From Rhodobacter sp. Har01 (lineage in GTDB: Bacteria > Pseudomonadota > Alphaproteobacteria > Rhodobacterales > Rhodobacteraceae): a stretch of 64,000 nucleotides of DNA. The notes under the pieces are model-generated. The model was not told where the DNA came from, searched no databases, and saw only the letters and a program-made list of their open reading frames with translations. The stretch is taken from assembly GCF_020564565.1 (NCBI RefSeq), contig NZ_JAJCTD010000004.1, positions 186,001 through 250,000 of the forward strand, read 5' to 3'. The translations under genes were made by a program, and so were the position numbers. This document shows positions 44,443 to 53,647 of this stretch, one piece after another (positions within the stretch are counted from its first letter, which is position 1; every line of letters begins with the position of its first letter).

Positions 44443-46290
44443 CTAGAACTTCGCCTCGACGCCCAGATAGACCGCCCGGCCCGAGGCGGCGTAGCCGTTG
44501 ACCATCTGATAATCGGCGTCCAGCAGGTTCTCGACCCGCAGGTAGGCCTGGGTCGTGTCGGTCAGGTCATAGGAGACCTGGCCGTTCAGCACGGTGTAGT
44601 CGGGCATCGCCACGGCGAGGAAGGTGTTGGCGTCGTTGTCGATGCGCCCCGCCACATGGGTCAGCGTCAGGCCGCCCGAGAGCCGGTCGGACATCTGCGC
44701 ATCCACCGACAGCGCCAGGTCGTGGTAGGGGACCTGGATCAACCGGCTGCCGTCAGGGCGCCGGCCGTCGGTGTAGGTATAGGCAAGGCCCAGGGTCACG
44801 GCGTCCGACACCGGCACGGCCGCGGCCAGTTCCACCCCCTGCCGGGTCGAGACCCCGGGCAGGTTCACCAGCGTCGAGGGTGCGCCGAACTGGTAGGTGA
44901 TGAGGTTGTCCACATCCAGCCGGAACAGGGTGGCCGACAGGGTGGCCGCGCCGACCTGCTGCTCGATGCCGACCTCGATGCTTTCGCTTTCCTCGGGCTG
45001 CAGATCGGGATTGCCGACGAAGGGGAAGAAGCCGGGGTAGTCGCCGAAACGCTCGTCGATCGAAGGGGCGCGGAAGCCGGTGGCATAGGCGGCGCGCAGG
45101 GTGGTGCCGTCCGCGGGGCGCCAGGCCAGGGCCAGCCGGCCGGTGGCAAAGTCGCCGAAGCCAGAGTTGTGGTCGCTGCGCAGGGTGGCCGCGATGTCCA
45201 GCGTCTCGGATGGGGCCCAGATCGCCTGGGCGAAGACCCCGGCGATGTCGGTCGAGGCGCTGCCGCCGGGCAGGTTGGAATACTCGGCCGTCTCTTCCGA
45301 CCAGTCGGCGCCGTAGACGAAGCTGAGCGCCGGCGAGACCTGGGTGGTGCCCTGCCACGAGAAGGTGACGCGCCGGCCGCCATATGTGGCGATGTCGCCG
45401 GCCTGGTCGTAGCTGCGGTCGGTGTCATAGAGGGCCAGGTCGAAGACGTGGTCGGTGTTGCCGGTCGCCCATTCGGCAAAGACGCGGGCGCCGGTTTCAC
45501 GGCGGGTCTGGCTGTAGCCGATCAGGTCGCCCAGAACGAAGGCGGGGGTGTAGCCGTCATAATCCTGCGTGGTGTCCTGCGCGAAGACGGCGCCGCCCAG
45601 GGTCAGCACGTCGCTGGCCTGGTAGCGGGCCGAGAACGACAGCCGGGTCGCTTCGGCGCCGTCATCCTCGGCGCCGCCGTCGAAGGCGGAATAGCCGTCG
45701 GTGCGCAGGCGGGTGGCCGCAAAGGCCAGGTCCAGCCGGTCGGTCTTTTGCGTCAGGCCGTAGGACAGCCTTGCGGTGCCGAAGCTGCCGGCTTCGACCG
45801 TGGCGGTCTGGTGCAGGCCCTCCTCGGTTGCGCCCAGCGTGGTGATGGCGATCACGCCGCCGACCGCACTGCCGCCCCAGAGCGCGGATTGCGAGCCGCG
45901 CAGAACCTCGATCCGGGAAACGTCGGCGGTCATCAGGCTGCCGAAGTCGAAGGACACATTGGTGCCCGAGGGGTCGGACACGCGGATGCCATCGACATAG
46001 ACCGCCAGATAGCGGCCGTCGGCGCCGCGCACCCGCAGCGCGGCGGTCGATCCGAAGGGGCCGGACTGCGACAGGCTGACACCAGGCAGGCGCGACAGCG
46101 CGGCGGCGACGGTGGTGTCGCGCGACTTCCGCAGATCCTCGGCATCGACGACATCGACCGAGACGCCGGTGCGCAGCCGCTCGACCGCGGTGCGCAGGGC
46201 CGAGACGACGATTTCGGCCAGTTCGATGTCCTGTGCCGGGGCGGGGGTGGCAGCAAGTAGGGCAATCAGCGAAACGGCAAGGCGTTTCAT
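44443..46290 (-). CDS. btuB: TonB-dependent cobalamin receptor
   Basis: A 615-residue outer-membrane receptor: signal peptide to about residue 20, TonB-box-like DIELAEIVVSAL, plug domain (SRDTTVAAALSRLPGVSLS; IEVLRGSQSALWGGSAVGG) and a 22-strand-type barrel ending in an aromatic-F terminus (GVEAKF). The upstream cobalamin riboswitch identifies the ligand as a corrinoid. AAGGAAAG precedes the ATG. No tonB/exbBD in the window. Confidence 0.94.
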   Translation of the reverse strand: MKRLAVSLIALLAATPAPAQDIELAEIVVSALRTAVERLRTGVSVDVVDAEDLRKSRDTTVAAALSRLPGVSLSQSGPFGSTAALRVRGADGRYLAVYVDGIRVSDPSGTNVSFDFGSLMTADVSRIEVLRGSQSALWGGSAVGGVIAITTLGATEEGLHQTATVEAGSFGTARLSYGLTQKTDRLDLAFAATRLRTDGYSAFDGGAEDDGAEATRLSFSARYQASDVLTLGGAVFAQDTTQDYDGYTPAFVLGDLIGYSQTRRETGARVFAEWATGNTDHVFDLALYDTDRSYDQAGDIATYGGRRVTFSWQGTTQVSPALSFVYGADWSEETAEYSNLPGGSASTDIAGVFAQAIWAPSETLDIAATLRSDHNSGFGDFATGRLALAWRPADGTTLRAAYATGFRAPSIDERFGDYPGFFPFVGNPDLQPEESESIEVGIEQQVGAATLSATLFRLDVDNLITYQFGAPSTLVNLPGVSTRQGVELAAAVPVSDAVTLGLAYTYTDGRRPDGSRLIQVPYHDLALSVDAQMSDRLSGGLTLTHVAGRIDNDANTFLAVAMPDYTVLNGQVSYDLTDTTQAYLRVENLLDADYQMVNGYAASGRAVYLGVEAKF

Positions 46291-46436
46291 CGGGTCTTTC
46301 CTTTCCCTTGGGCCGGGTGCGGCCCTGCAAGCGTGGTGTCTTGGGAAAGGGAACCTTTCCGCCGACGGGTGAAGCGTCACCTCTGGCGGACGTCCGCCTG
46401 CCGTGGCGCGCCCCGCGCCCCGGAAAGGGTGATCAC

Positions 46437-46600
46437 CTCGGCAGGTCTCCTGGCTATGCGGGTCGTTGCTTTGACGGGCCTTCCCGGTTTCCCAGTGGCG
46501 TAGTCCGTCATCGCTCGCCGCTTACAGTTGCGGGGGCAGCCGCGGATTTGCACCGCGTTCCCTTTTCGTCCGGGGTTTGACGCCCGGAACCGAAGGCGCC
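46437..46600 (-). promoter_or_regulatory. Cobalamin riboswitch
   Basis: Leftward from 46600 the sequence carries the conserved blocks of the cobalamin riboswitch in order: GGTTCC, GGGAA, GGTGCAAATCCGCGGCTGCC, CCCGCAACTGTAAGCGG, CCACTGGGAA, GAAGG and the B12 box GCCAGGAGACCTGCC (46454-46440). It lies about 150 bases before btuB, and adenosylcobalamin would reduce expression of btuB-btuF-btuC-btuD-cbiZ. A GGAAAGG/CCTTTCC stem nearer the gene may be part of the expression platform. Confidence 0.96.
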
Positions 46601-46603
46601 CTT

Positions 46604-46632
46604 TGCATAGACCGATGGGCCGCGGTGTCAAG
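46604..46632 (-). promoter_or_regulatory. Promoter of the btuB operon
   Basis: A perfect -35 TTGACA (46632-46627), a 17-base spacer and TATGCA (46609-46604) lie directly before the riboswitch, so the transcript starts at or just before its first conserved block. Confidence 0.75.
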
Positions 46633-46740
46633 CGGCTGCGCGGCGCCGGCGGGGCGTTTGCGACATGCGCCGTGGCGCGGCGGGGATGGACCCATGGCGC
46701 GGGGGCGGCCAGCATGGGGGCGGGTGCAGGGAGAATCGGG

Positions 46741-48174
46741 ATGATCGGCGATCTGGGCGCGACGGATGCCACCGAGCTGGCGGGGCTGGTGGCAAAGGGC
46801 GCGGTGACGGCGGATGAGTTGCTGGATGCCGCCCTGGCGGCGGTCGAGGCGCGCAATGGGGCGTTGAACGCGGTGGTGCTGGTGCAGGAGGCGGTCGCCC
46901 GGCGGTCGATCCGGGAGGGCTTGCCGGCGGGGCCGTTCCGCGGGGTTCCCTTCCTGATCAAGGACCTGGGGGTTGAGGCCAAGGATTTCCCCTCGCACAA
47001 CGGATCACGGTTGCTGGCGGACACGCGCTATCCGGGGGATTCGGCGATCTTCGCCCGCATCAAGGCGACCGGGGTGGTGACCTTTGGCCGCACGACCAGC
47101 CCCGAGGGCGGGATCGGGGCGGCGACCGAGGCGGCGGTCTATGGCGGGCCGACGCGGAACCCCTGGAACCTTGACCACACGCCGGGCGGGTCTTCGGGCG
47201 GCGCGGGGGCGGCGGTTGCGGCGGGGATCGTGGCCTTTGCGCATGGCTCGGATGGCGGCGGGTCGGTGCGGATACCGGCCTCAAGCTGCGGGTTGTTCGG
47301 GTTCAAGCCGACGCGGGCGCGGTTGCCGGACGGGCCTTATGCCGGCGAAGGCTGGGCGGGAATGGCGATCGACGGGTTCCTGACCCGGTCGGTGCGCGAC
47401 ACGGCGGTGATGCTGGACGCCTGCGAAGGCGCCGATCCGGGCGCGCCCTACTGGGCGCCGCCGCTGGCGCGCGGCCATGCGGCGGCGATCAGCCGCCCGC
47501 CGCGGCGGCTGCGGGTGGGGATCTGCGACACCACGCTGACCGGTGGGCCGATCGACCCGCAGGTGGCCGAGGCGGTGCGGGCGACGGGGCGGCTGCTGGA
47601 GGGGCTGGGGCATCAGGTTGTACCGGTTTTGCCCAAGGCCGACGTTCCCGGCATGATGCGGGCCTGGACGGATATCGTCGCGGTGGGCACCGCCCTGGGG
47701 ATTCGCAGCGCCCTGAAGGGGCGGGCGTTGACGGCCGATCTGGTGGAGGGCGTCGGGCGCGGGGCGGTGGCCCATGCCGAAACCCTGCATCCGACGCGGT
47801 ATCTCCAGGCGGTGGGGCAGATCCATGCCTTCGGGCGGCAGATGGCGGCTGAGTTCGATCAGATCGACGTGCTGCTTAGCGCGACGCTGGCCGAGCCTCC
47901 GGCCAGCGTCGGGCGCTTCGGTCACGCGACCGAGGACTATGTCGCCTATCGCACCGGACCGCAGGGGATTTTCGCCTATTCGCCGTTCTGCGCGGTGTTC
48001 AATGCCAGCGGCCAGCCCGCCGCGAGCCTGCCGCTGGGGTGGTCGGCCGATGGGTTGCCCATCGGCGTGCATCTGGCCGCCGCTTTCGGCCAGGATGAAC
48101 TGCTGATCGCCCTGTGCGCAGAGGTTGAGCGGGCGGCACCCTGGGCGGCGAAAAGGGCGCCGATGGCGGGATGA
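46741..48174 (+). CDS. Amidase-signature hydrolase
   Basis: A 477-residue amidase-signature enzyme with the Ser-cisSer-Lys triad: lysine in VPFLIKDLG (about residue 72), and serines in the glycine-rich [14 protein letters not shown] with [14 protein letters not shown]. The family hydrolyses varied amides; the substrate is unknown. The ATG at 46741 has GGGAG seven bases upstream. It is divergent from the btuB promoter and precedes the polyamine transporter, so it may handle amides linked to that pathway. Confidence 0.9.
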   Translation: MIGDLGATDATELAGLVAKGAVTADELLDAALAAVEARNGALNAVVLVQEAVARRSIREGLPAGPFRGVPFLIKDLGVEAKDFPSHNGSRLLADTRYPGDSAIFARIKATGVVTFGRTTSPEGGIGAATEAAVYGGPTRNPWNLDHTPGGSSGGAGAAVAAGIVAFAHGSDGGGSVRIPASSCGLFGFKPTRARLPDGPYAGEGWAGMAIDGFLTRSVRDTAVMLDACEGADPGAPYWAPPLARGHAAAISRPPRRLRVGICDTTLTGGPIDPQVAEAVRATGRLLEGLGHQVVPVLPKADVPGMMRAWTDIVAVGTALGIRSALKGRALTADLVEGVGRGAVAHAETLHPTRYLQAVGQIHAFGRQMAAEFDQIDVLLSATLAEPPASVGRFGHATEDYVAYRTGPQGIFAYSPFCAVFNASGQPAASLPLGWSADGLPIGVHLAAAFGQDELLIALCAEVERAAPWAAKRAPMAG

Positions 48175-48250
48175 ACGGAAGGAATCGCTTGTAAACAGAC
48201 AACTGGCCCGCCCAATATGATCAAAAGACATAAGACAGGGGGGTGCGACC

Positions 48251-49324
48251 GTGGCCGATGAGGTGACGATCTCTGCCCGGAACGTGGTGAAGGCCTTCGG
48301 CCAGGGCGCCGCCGCCGTGCGGGCGCTGGACGATGTCAGCGTCGACATCCGGCGGGGCGAGTTCTTCACCCTTCTCGGCCCCTCGGGCTGCGGCAAGACC
48401 ACGCTTCTGCGGCTGATCGCGGGGTTCGAGATGCCCACCGGGGGCACCATCCTGCTGGATGGCGCCGACATCACCACCCTGCCCCCGAACAAGCGGCCGG
48501 TGAACACGGTGTTCCAGAGCTATGCGCTGTTTCCACACCTGACGGTGGCACAGAACGTGGCCTTCGGGCTGGAGATGCTGGGCAAGCCCTCGGCCGAGGT
48601 GAAGGCGCGGACGGCGAAGATGCTGGAACTGGTCAAGCTGGACGCGCTGGCAGGCCGCAAGGTGGCGCAATTGTCGGGCGGGCAGCAGCAGCGGGTGGCA
48701 TTGGCGCGCGCGCTGGCGCCGCAGCCGAAGGTGCTGCTGCTGGACGAGCCGCTGTCGGCCTTGGACCTGAAGCTGCGCAAGGAGATGCAGATCGAGCTGA
48801 AGCGGCTGCAGCTTGAGACCGGCATCACCTTCGTCTTCGTCACCCATGACCAGGAAGAAGCCCTGACCATGTCCGACCGGATCGGCGTGATGAGCCAGGG
48901 CAAGCTGCAGCAGGTGGGCAGCGCGCAGGACATCTACACAAGGCCGATCAACCGCTTCGTGGCGGATTTCATCGGCGAGACCAATTTCCTGACCGGCACG
49001 GCTGAGGCCGGCGGCGTGCGCCTTGCCACCGGCGACGTGATCGCGGTGCAGGGGCTGAAGCCCGCCGATATCGGCCGCCCGCATACGGTGATCGTGCGGC
49101 CCGAGCAGTTGCGGCTGGGGCCGGTGGAACCGGGCGCCCTGCCCGCCACCGTCTCGGTGCTGGTCTATTTCGGCACCGACACGCATTGCCACCTGCACCT
49201 GAAGGACGGCACCGAGGTCGTCGCCCGGCTGCAAAGCCCGGCCGATGGCGAGGCGGGGCTGAAGCAGGGCGATCAGGTGGGCATCCGCTTCGCCCCCGGC
49301 GCGGTGCAGGCGGTGGAGGACTGA
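48251..49324 (+). CDS. potA: Spermidine/putrescine ABC transporter ATP-binding protein
   Basis: A 357-residue ATPase: Walker [10 protein letters not shown] (43-51), signature [15 protein letters not shown], Walker [13 protein letters not shown]-loop VTHDQEEA, then a C-terminal TOBE domain. It energises PotB/PotC. The start is GTG with AGGGGGG upstream. It is the first gene of the pot operon; TATGAT in the 76-base leader could be a -10 box, but no good -35 is seen. Confidence 0.93.
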   Translation: MADEVTISARNVVKAFGQGAAAVRALDDVSVDIRRGEFFTLLGPSGCGKTTLLRLIAGFEMPTGGTILLDGADITTLPPNKRPVNTVFQSYALFPHLTVAQNVAFGLEMLGKPSAEVKARTAKMLELVKLDALAGRKVAQLSGGQQQRVALARALAPQPKVLLLDEPLSALDLKLRKEMQIELKRLQLETGITFVFVTHDQEEALTMSDRIGVMSQGKLQQVGSAQDIYTRPINRFVADFIGETNFLTGTAEAGGVRLATGDVIAVQGLKPADIGRPHTVIVRPEQLRLGPVEPGALPATVSVLVYFGTDTHCHLHLKDGTEVVARLQSPADGEAGLKQGDQVGIRFAPGAVQAVED

Positions 49325-49327
49325 GAG

Positions 49328-50236
49328 ATGAGCGCCGCCGAGGAGAACGCCGTCAGACGCAGCGCCCGCAACGGCTGGCTGCTGTCGGCGCCGGCGCTGG
49401 TATTGCTGCTTGCGGCGGCGGCGGGGCCGCTCTTGATCGTGCTGGTCTATTCCTTCCTGTCCCCCGGCCAGCACGGCAACGTGGTCTGGGATTTCTCGAC
49501 CGGGGGCTGGACCGGCATCCTGTGGTCGAAGGACATCTTCACCGACGAATGGGTGCTGGCGGATGCGCATCTGACGATCTTCTGGCGGTCGGTCAGCCTG
49601 TCCTTGATGACCACCGCCTTCACCTTCATCCTGGGCTTTCCGACCGCCTGGTTCATCGCCACGCGGCCGCCCCGGCAGCGGGCGCTGTGGCTGTTCCTGA
49701 TCACCATTCCGTTCTGGACCAACCTCTTGATCCGCACCTATGCGATCAACGAGGTGCTGCGGAAGGAAGGCCTGATCAACGCGGTGCTGCTGAAGCTGGG
49801 GGTGATCGAGGCGCCGCTCGACATGCTCTACGGCCCCTTCGCGATCTTTGTCGGCATGACCTATGTCTACCTGCCGCTGATGGTGCTGCCGCTGTTCGCC
49901 GCCATCGACCGCTTCGACATGAAGCTTCTGGAGGCGGGCTATGACCTTTATGCCAGCCGGGGCCAGGTGCTGCGCCGGGTGATCCTGCCGATCGTCAAGC
50001 CCGGCATCATCGCCGGGTCGATCCTGGTCTTCGTGCCCAGCCTTGGCGCCTATGTCACGCCGCGCGTGCTGGGCGGCGGCAAGCAGATGATGATCGGCAA
50101 CTTCATCGAGCTGCAGTTCCTGGCCGGGAAGAACTGGCCGCTGGGGGCGGCGCTGTCGATGATGCTGCTGATCATCGTGACCGTCGCCCTGCTGGTCTAT
50201 GTGCGCTATGCCAACCGGGATGCCGGCCATGGCTGA
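49328..50236 (+). CDS. potB: Spermidine/putrescine ABC transporter permease
   Basis: A 302-residue permease with six membrane segments and the EAA-type loop EAGYDLYASRGQVLRRVILP that docks on the ATPase. It starts three bases after potA and overlaps potC by eight bases, consistent with 1:1 production of the two permeases. Confidence 0.93.
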   Translation: MSAAEENAVRRSARNGWLLSAPALVLLLAAAAGPLLIVLVYSFLSPGQHGNVVWDFSTGGWTGILWSKDIFTDEWVLADAHLTIFWRSVSLSLMTTAFTFILGFPTAWFIATRPPRQRALWLFLITIPFWTNLLIRTYAINEVLRKEGLINAVLLKLGVIEAPLDMLYGPFAIFVGMTYVYLPLMVLPLFAAIDRFDMKLLEAGYDLYASRGQVLRRVILPIVKPGIIAGSILVFVPSLGAYVTPRVLGGGKQMMIGNFIELQFLAGKNWPLGAALSMMLLIIVTVALLVYVRYANRDAGHG

Positions 50237-51032
50237 GCGGTCGTTCCATGTCGCCCGGCTGCCCGGCTTTGCCACCATGGCGGTGCTGGTCTTCATCGCC
50301 CTTTACCTGCCGATCTTCACGCTGGTGGCCTATTCCTTCAACGCCTCGAACGCGGTCGGCGTCTGGGGCGGGTTCTCGCTGGACTGGTATGCCAAGGCCT
50401 GGGCGAACCAGCAGGTGAAGGATGCGACGGTGCGGTCGCTGATGATCGCCTGTTTCGCGGCCCTGATCTCGACCGTGGTGGCGACCATGGCCGCGCTGGG
50501 CACGACACGGCGGCAGGCGTTCCGGGGCCAGACCTTCATCTATGTGATGATCAACCAGCCGCTGATGGTGCCGGAAATCGTGACCGCGGTGGCGTTGATG
50601 ATCCTGTTCGGGCTGGTCAAGCAGGCGACCGGCATCCATGGCCTGGGCTATCTGGTGCTGGCCCATGCGGCCTTTTGCGTGCCTTTCGCCTATCTGCCGA
50701 TCCGGGCGCGGCTGGAAGGCATGGACCTGACGCTGGAGACGGCGGCGGCGGACCTTTACGCGACGCCCTGGCAGACCTTCCGCCGGGTCACCCTGCCCTT
50801 GCTGGCGCCGGGCATGATCGCCGGGGCGATGCTGGCCTTTGTCATCAGCCTGGACGACGTGGTGATTACCGAGTTCGTGAAGTCGGGCGGGCAGGATACG
50901 CTGCCCACCTACATGCTGGGCCAGCTGCGCCGCCAGCTGACCCCCGAGATCAACGCGGTTTCCACCATGCTGCTGGCGGTGACCGTGGTTCTGCTGACCG
51001 CGTTCTTCCTGCTGACGCGAAAGAAAGACTGA
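50229..51032 (+). CDS. potC: Spermidine/putrescine ABC transporter permease
   Basis: A 267-residue permease with six membrane segments. Its EAA loop reads ETAAADLYATPWQTFRRVTL, followed by the usual proline-rich turn. The ATG at 50229 overlaps the end of potB; earlier in-frame ATGs lie within potB and add non-conserved residues. Confidence 0.93.
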   Translation: MAERSFHVARLPGFATMAVLVFIALYLPIFTLVAYSFNASNAVGVWGGFSLDWYAKAWANQQVKDATVRSLMIACFAALISTVVATMAALGTTRRQAFRGQTFIYVMINQPLMVPEIVTAVALMILFGLVKQATGIHGLGYLVLAHAAFCVPFAYLPIRARLEGMDLTLETAAADLYATPWQTFRRVTLPLLAPGMIAGAMLAFVISLDDVVITEFVKSGGQDTLPTYMLGQLRRQLTPEINAVSTMLLAVTVVLLTAFFLLTRKKD

Positions 51033-51054
51033 AAAACCAACCGGGAGAAAGACG

Positions 51055-52080
51055 ATGAAAAGACTTCTGACCGCGACCGCGCTCTTGACGGCGACGACCG
51101 GGCTTGCCTCGGCCGAGGGGGTTCTGCAGCTGTACAACTGGGGCAACTACACCAGCCCCGAGTTGCTGGCCAAGTTCGAGTCGGAGACCGGAATCAAGGT
51201 CACCGTGACCGACTATGACAGCAACGACACCGCGCTGGCCAAGATCGAGGCCGGCGGGCATGGCTTCGACCTGGTGGTGCCCTCGGCCAACTATGTGCCG
51301 ATCTTCGCCGAGAAGGGGCTGACGGTCGAGCTGGACCTGTCGAAACTGCCGAACCACGCCAACATCGCGCCGGAATGGATGACCGTGCCGTGGGATGAGG
51401 GCCGCAAGAACTCGATCCCGTGGCAGTGGGGCTCGACCGGGGTCGCCGTGAACACATCGGTCTATGGCGGCGACATCAACACGTCAGCGGTCTGGCTGGA
51501 AGTGCCAGACGAGTTGAAGGGCAAGATCAACGTCGTGCCCGAGATGATGGATGTGGTCTCGCTGGCGACCTTCTACTACGGCGGCGAGGCCTGTTCGGAA
51601 GACCTGGAAGTGCTGAAGAAGGTGCGCGACGGGCTGATCGCGGCCAAGCCGAACTGGATTTCCATGGACTATGGTGCGACCGAGAAGCTGTCGAACAACG
51701 ACTGGGCGGCGAGCGTGAACTGGAACGGCAGCTCGATGCGGGCGCGGCTGGCGAACCCGGACGTGGCCTATGGCTATCCGAAGGAAGGCTATGTGCTGTG
51801 GATGGACAGCGCGATGCTGCTGAAGGACGCGCAGAACGTCGAGGAGGCCTACACGTTCCTGAACTTCATCATGGTGCCGGAGAATGCGGCGATGATCAGC
51901 GCCTTTGCCCGCTATGCCAACGGGATTTCGGGGTCGGACGCCTTCATGCCGGACGACATGAAGACGGCGCCCGAGGTCGTGGTGCCGGAAGAGTTCAAGG
52001 CGGCGGGGCATTTCCTGCCGACCTGTTCGGAGAAGTCGCGCGAATACATGACCGCGATCTGGACCGAGCTGCAGAAGTGA
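51055..52080 (+). CDS. potF: Polyamine-binding periplasmic protein
   Basis: A 341-residue PotD/PotF-type binding protein with a 20-residue signal peptide (cleavage after ASA). The mature part opens VLQLYNWGNYTSPELLAKFE, the family start, with WDEGRKNSIPWQWGSTG and a C-terminal EKSREYMTAIW. Whether it prefers putrescine or spermidine cannot be told. GGGAGAAAG precedes the ATG. A strong hairpin follows, so it ends the operon. Confidence 0.92.
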   Translation: MKRLLTATALLTATTGLASAEGVLQLYNWGNYTSPELLAKFESETGIKVTVTDYDSNDTALAKIEAGGHGFDLVVPSANYVPIFAEKGLTVELDLSKLPNHANIAPEWMTVPWDEGRKNSIPWQWGSTGVAVNTSVYGGDINTSAVWLEVPDELKGKINVVPEMMDVVSLATFYYGGEACSEDLEVLKKVRDGLIAAKPNWISMDYGATEKLSNNDWAASVNWNGSSMRARLANPDVAYGYPKEGYVLWMDSAMLLKDAQNVEEAYTFLNFIMVPENAAMISAFARYANGISGSDAFMPDDMKTAPEVVVPEEFKAAGHFLPTCSEKSREYMTAIWTELQK

Positions 52081-52098
52081 CCGGGCCAATCTGAATGA

Positions 52099-52126
52099 GT
52101 CCCGGGGCCGCGAGCGGCCCCGGGAC
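52099..52126 (+). terminator. Hairpin terminator of the pot operon
   Basis: GTCCCGGGGCCGC (52099-52111) and GCGGCCCCGGGAC (52114-52126) are a perfect 13-bp inverted repeat with GA between, starting 19 bases after the potF stop. Only a weak pyrimidine run follows (GTTCCCTT). Confidence 0.8.
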
Positions 52127-52139
52127 GTTCCCTTGAGTG

Positions 52140-52206
52140 GCGCGGGCCTTCGCCCGCGCGCGGCGGGGGCGCTTCGCCCCCCGCACCCCCAGAGAGTATT
52201 TGAAAA
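52140..52206 (+). repeat. GC-hairpin/ATTT dispersed element, copy C, with a second hairpin
   Basis: First a GCGCGGGC-CTTC-GCCCGCGC hairpin (52140-52159), then the element proper: GCGGGGGCGCTTCGCCCCCC hairpin, GCACCCCCAGAGAGTATTTGAA and an A-rich tail running up to the next ATG. It shares the hairpin, C-run and GTATTTGA core with the copies at 19.25 and 29.2 kb. Confidence 0.6.
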
Positions 52207-52216
52207 AGGGCAAGCC

Positions 52217-53629
52217 ATGCTGGAGTGGTCTGCGTCCGAGCTGTCGCGTGCCATCCATGCGCGGAAGGTGGCGCCGTCGGAGGTGATGGCGGTTCATCTG
52301 GATCGGGTGGCGGCGGTCAACGGCGCGGTGAACGCGCTGGTGTCGCGGCGTGATCCGGACGAGGTGATGGCCGAGGCGAGGGCGCTGGACGGGCAGGAGC
52401 CGAAGGGCTGGCTGCACGGGATTCCGCTGGCGTTGAAGGATCTGGTGGCCACCAGGGGCTTGCGGACGACCTGGGGGTCGCCGCTGTTTGCCGATTTCGT
52501 TCCGGCGGCGGACGACATTCTGGCGGCGCGGATGCGGGCGGCGGGGGCGGTCATCACGGCCAAGACCAATGTGCCGGAATGGGGGCAGGGCTCGCACAGC
52601 TTCAACCCGGTGTTCGGGGTGACACGCAATCCCTATGACTTGTCGCGCAGCGCGGGCGGGTCTTCGGGCGGGGCGGCGGCGGCGCTGGCGGCCCGGATGC
52701 TGTGGGTGGCGGACGGCAGCGACATGATGGGGTCTTTGCGCAACCCGGCGGCGTTCTGCAACGTCTACGGCTTTCGGCCGAGCTGGGGGCTGGTGCCCTC
52801 GGACGCCGAGGGGGACACCTATCTTTCGACGCTGGCGACCGAGGGGCCGATGGCGCGGACGGTGGAAGACCTGGCGCGTTTCCTGGGGGTGATGGCGGGC
52901 GAGAACCCCGAGGTGCCGTTTCCGCGCGCGGTGCCGGACCTGTTGACGGGCCTGGACGCCGGCGTGAAGGGCTTGCGCATCGGCTGGCTGGCCGACTGGG
53001 GCGGCGCCTACCCGATGGAGCCGGGGATTCTGGACCTCTGCGAGGCGGCCTTGCGGGGCCTTGAAGACATGGGCGCGGTGGTCGAGGTGCTGGCGCCGCC
53101 GTTTCCGGCCGAGGCGCTGTGGTCGTCCTGGGTGACCTTGCGGGCGATGCTGAATGCGGGCGGCAAGCGGGCGCTGGCGGAAGACCCGGTGAAGCGGGCG
53201 CAGACCAAGCCCGAGACGATCTGGGAGATCGAGCAGGGGATGGGGCTGAGCGCGCAGGCGGTCTACGAGGCCAGCGTGATCCGCAGCCGCTGGCACGCCC
53301 ATGCGGCGCGGCTGTTTTCCCGCTTCGACGCGGTGGTGCTGCCCAGCGCACAGGTCTGGCCTTTTCCGGCAGACTGGCGCTGGCCGCAGGAGATTGCCGG
53401 GCGGACGATGGACACCTACCACCGCTGGATGGAGGTCGTCGTCCCGGCCAGCCTGATCGGCCTGCCGGCGCTGTCGGTGCCGGTGGGGTTCGGGCCAGAG
53501 GGCCTGCCGATGGGCCTGCAGATCATCGGCCGGTCGGGCGCCGATGCGCGGGTGCTGGCCATCGGCCAGGCCTGGCACCGCGCGTCCGGCTGGCCACAAC
53601 GCCGGCCGCCGCCGTTGGCGGCAGGCTGA
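52217..53629 (+). CDS. Amidase-signature hydrolase
   Basis: A 470-residue amidase-signature enzyme, not closely similar to the one at 46741. The triad is intact: lysine in IPLALKDLVAT, serines in AGGSSGGAAAALAA and DGSDMMGSLRNPAAFC. It ends with SVPVGFGPEGLPMGLQIIG, typical of the family. The ATG at 52217 follows AAAGGG. It lies downstream of the pot operon, separated by the terminator and repeat element, so it is probably transcribed on its own. Confidence 0.9.
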   Translation: MLEWSASELSRAIHARKVAPSEVMAVHLDRVAAVNGAVNALVSRRDPDEVMAEARALDGQEPKGWLHGIPLALKDLVATRGLRTTWGSPLFADFVPAADDILAARMRAAGAVITAKTNVPEWGQGSHSFNPVFGVTRNPYDLSRSAGGSSGGAAAALAARMLWVADGSDMMGSLRNPAAFCNVYGFRPSWGLVPSDAEGDTYLSTLATEGPMARTVEDLARFLGVMAGENPEVPFPRAVPDLLTGLDAGVKGLRIGWLADWGGAYPMEPGILDLCEAALRGLEDMGAVVEVLAPPFPAEALWSSWVTLRAMLNAGGKRALAEDPVKRAQTKPETIWEIEQGMGLSAQAVYEASVIRSRWHAHAARLFSRFDAVVLPSAQVWPFPADWRWPQEIAGRTMDTYHRWMEVVVPASLIGLPALSVPVGFGPEGLPMGLQIIGRSGADARVLAIGQAWHRASGWPQRRPPPLAAG

Positions 53630-53647
53630 CTGGGCCTTGGCCGGGCC

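Noticed and set aside
48175..48250. Sigma-70 promoter before potA
   Set aside because: TATGAT is a fair -10, but the nearest TTG-containing -35 is 21 bases away; too weak to list.
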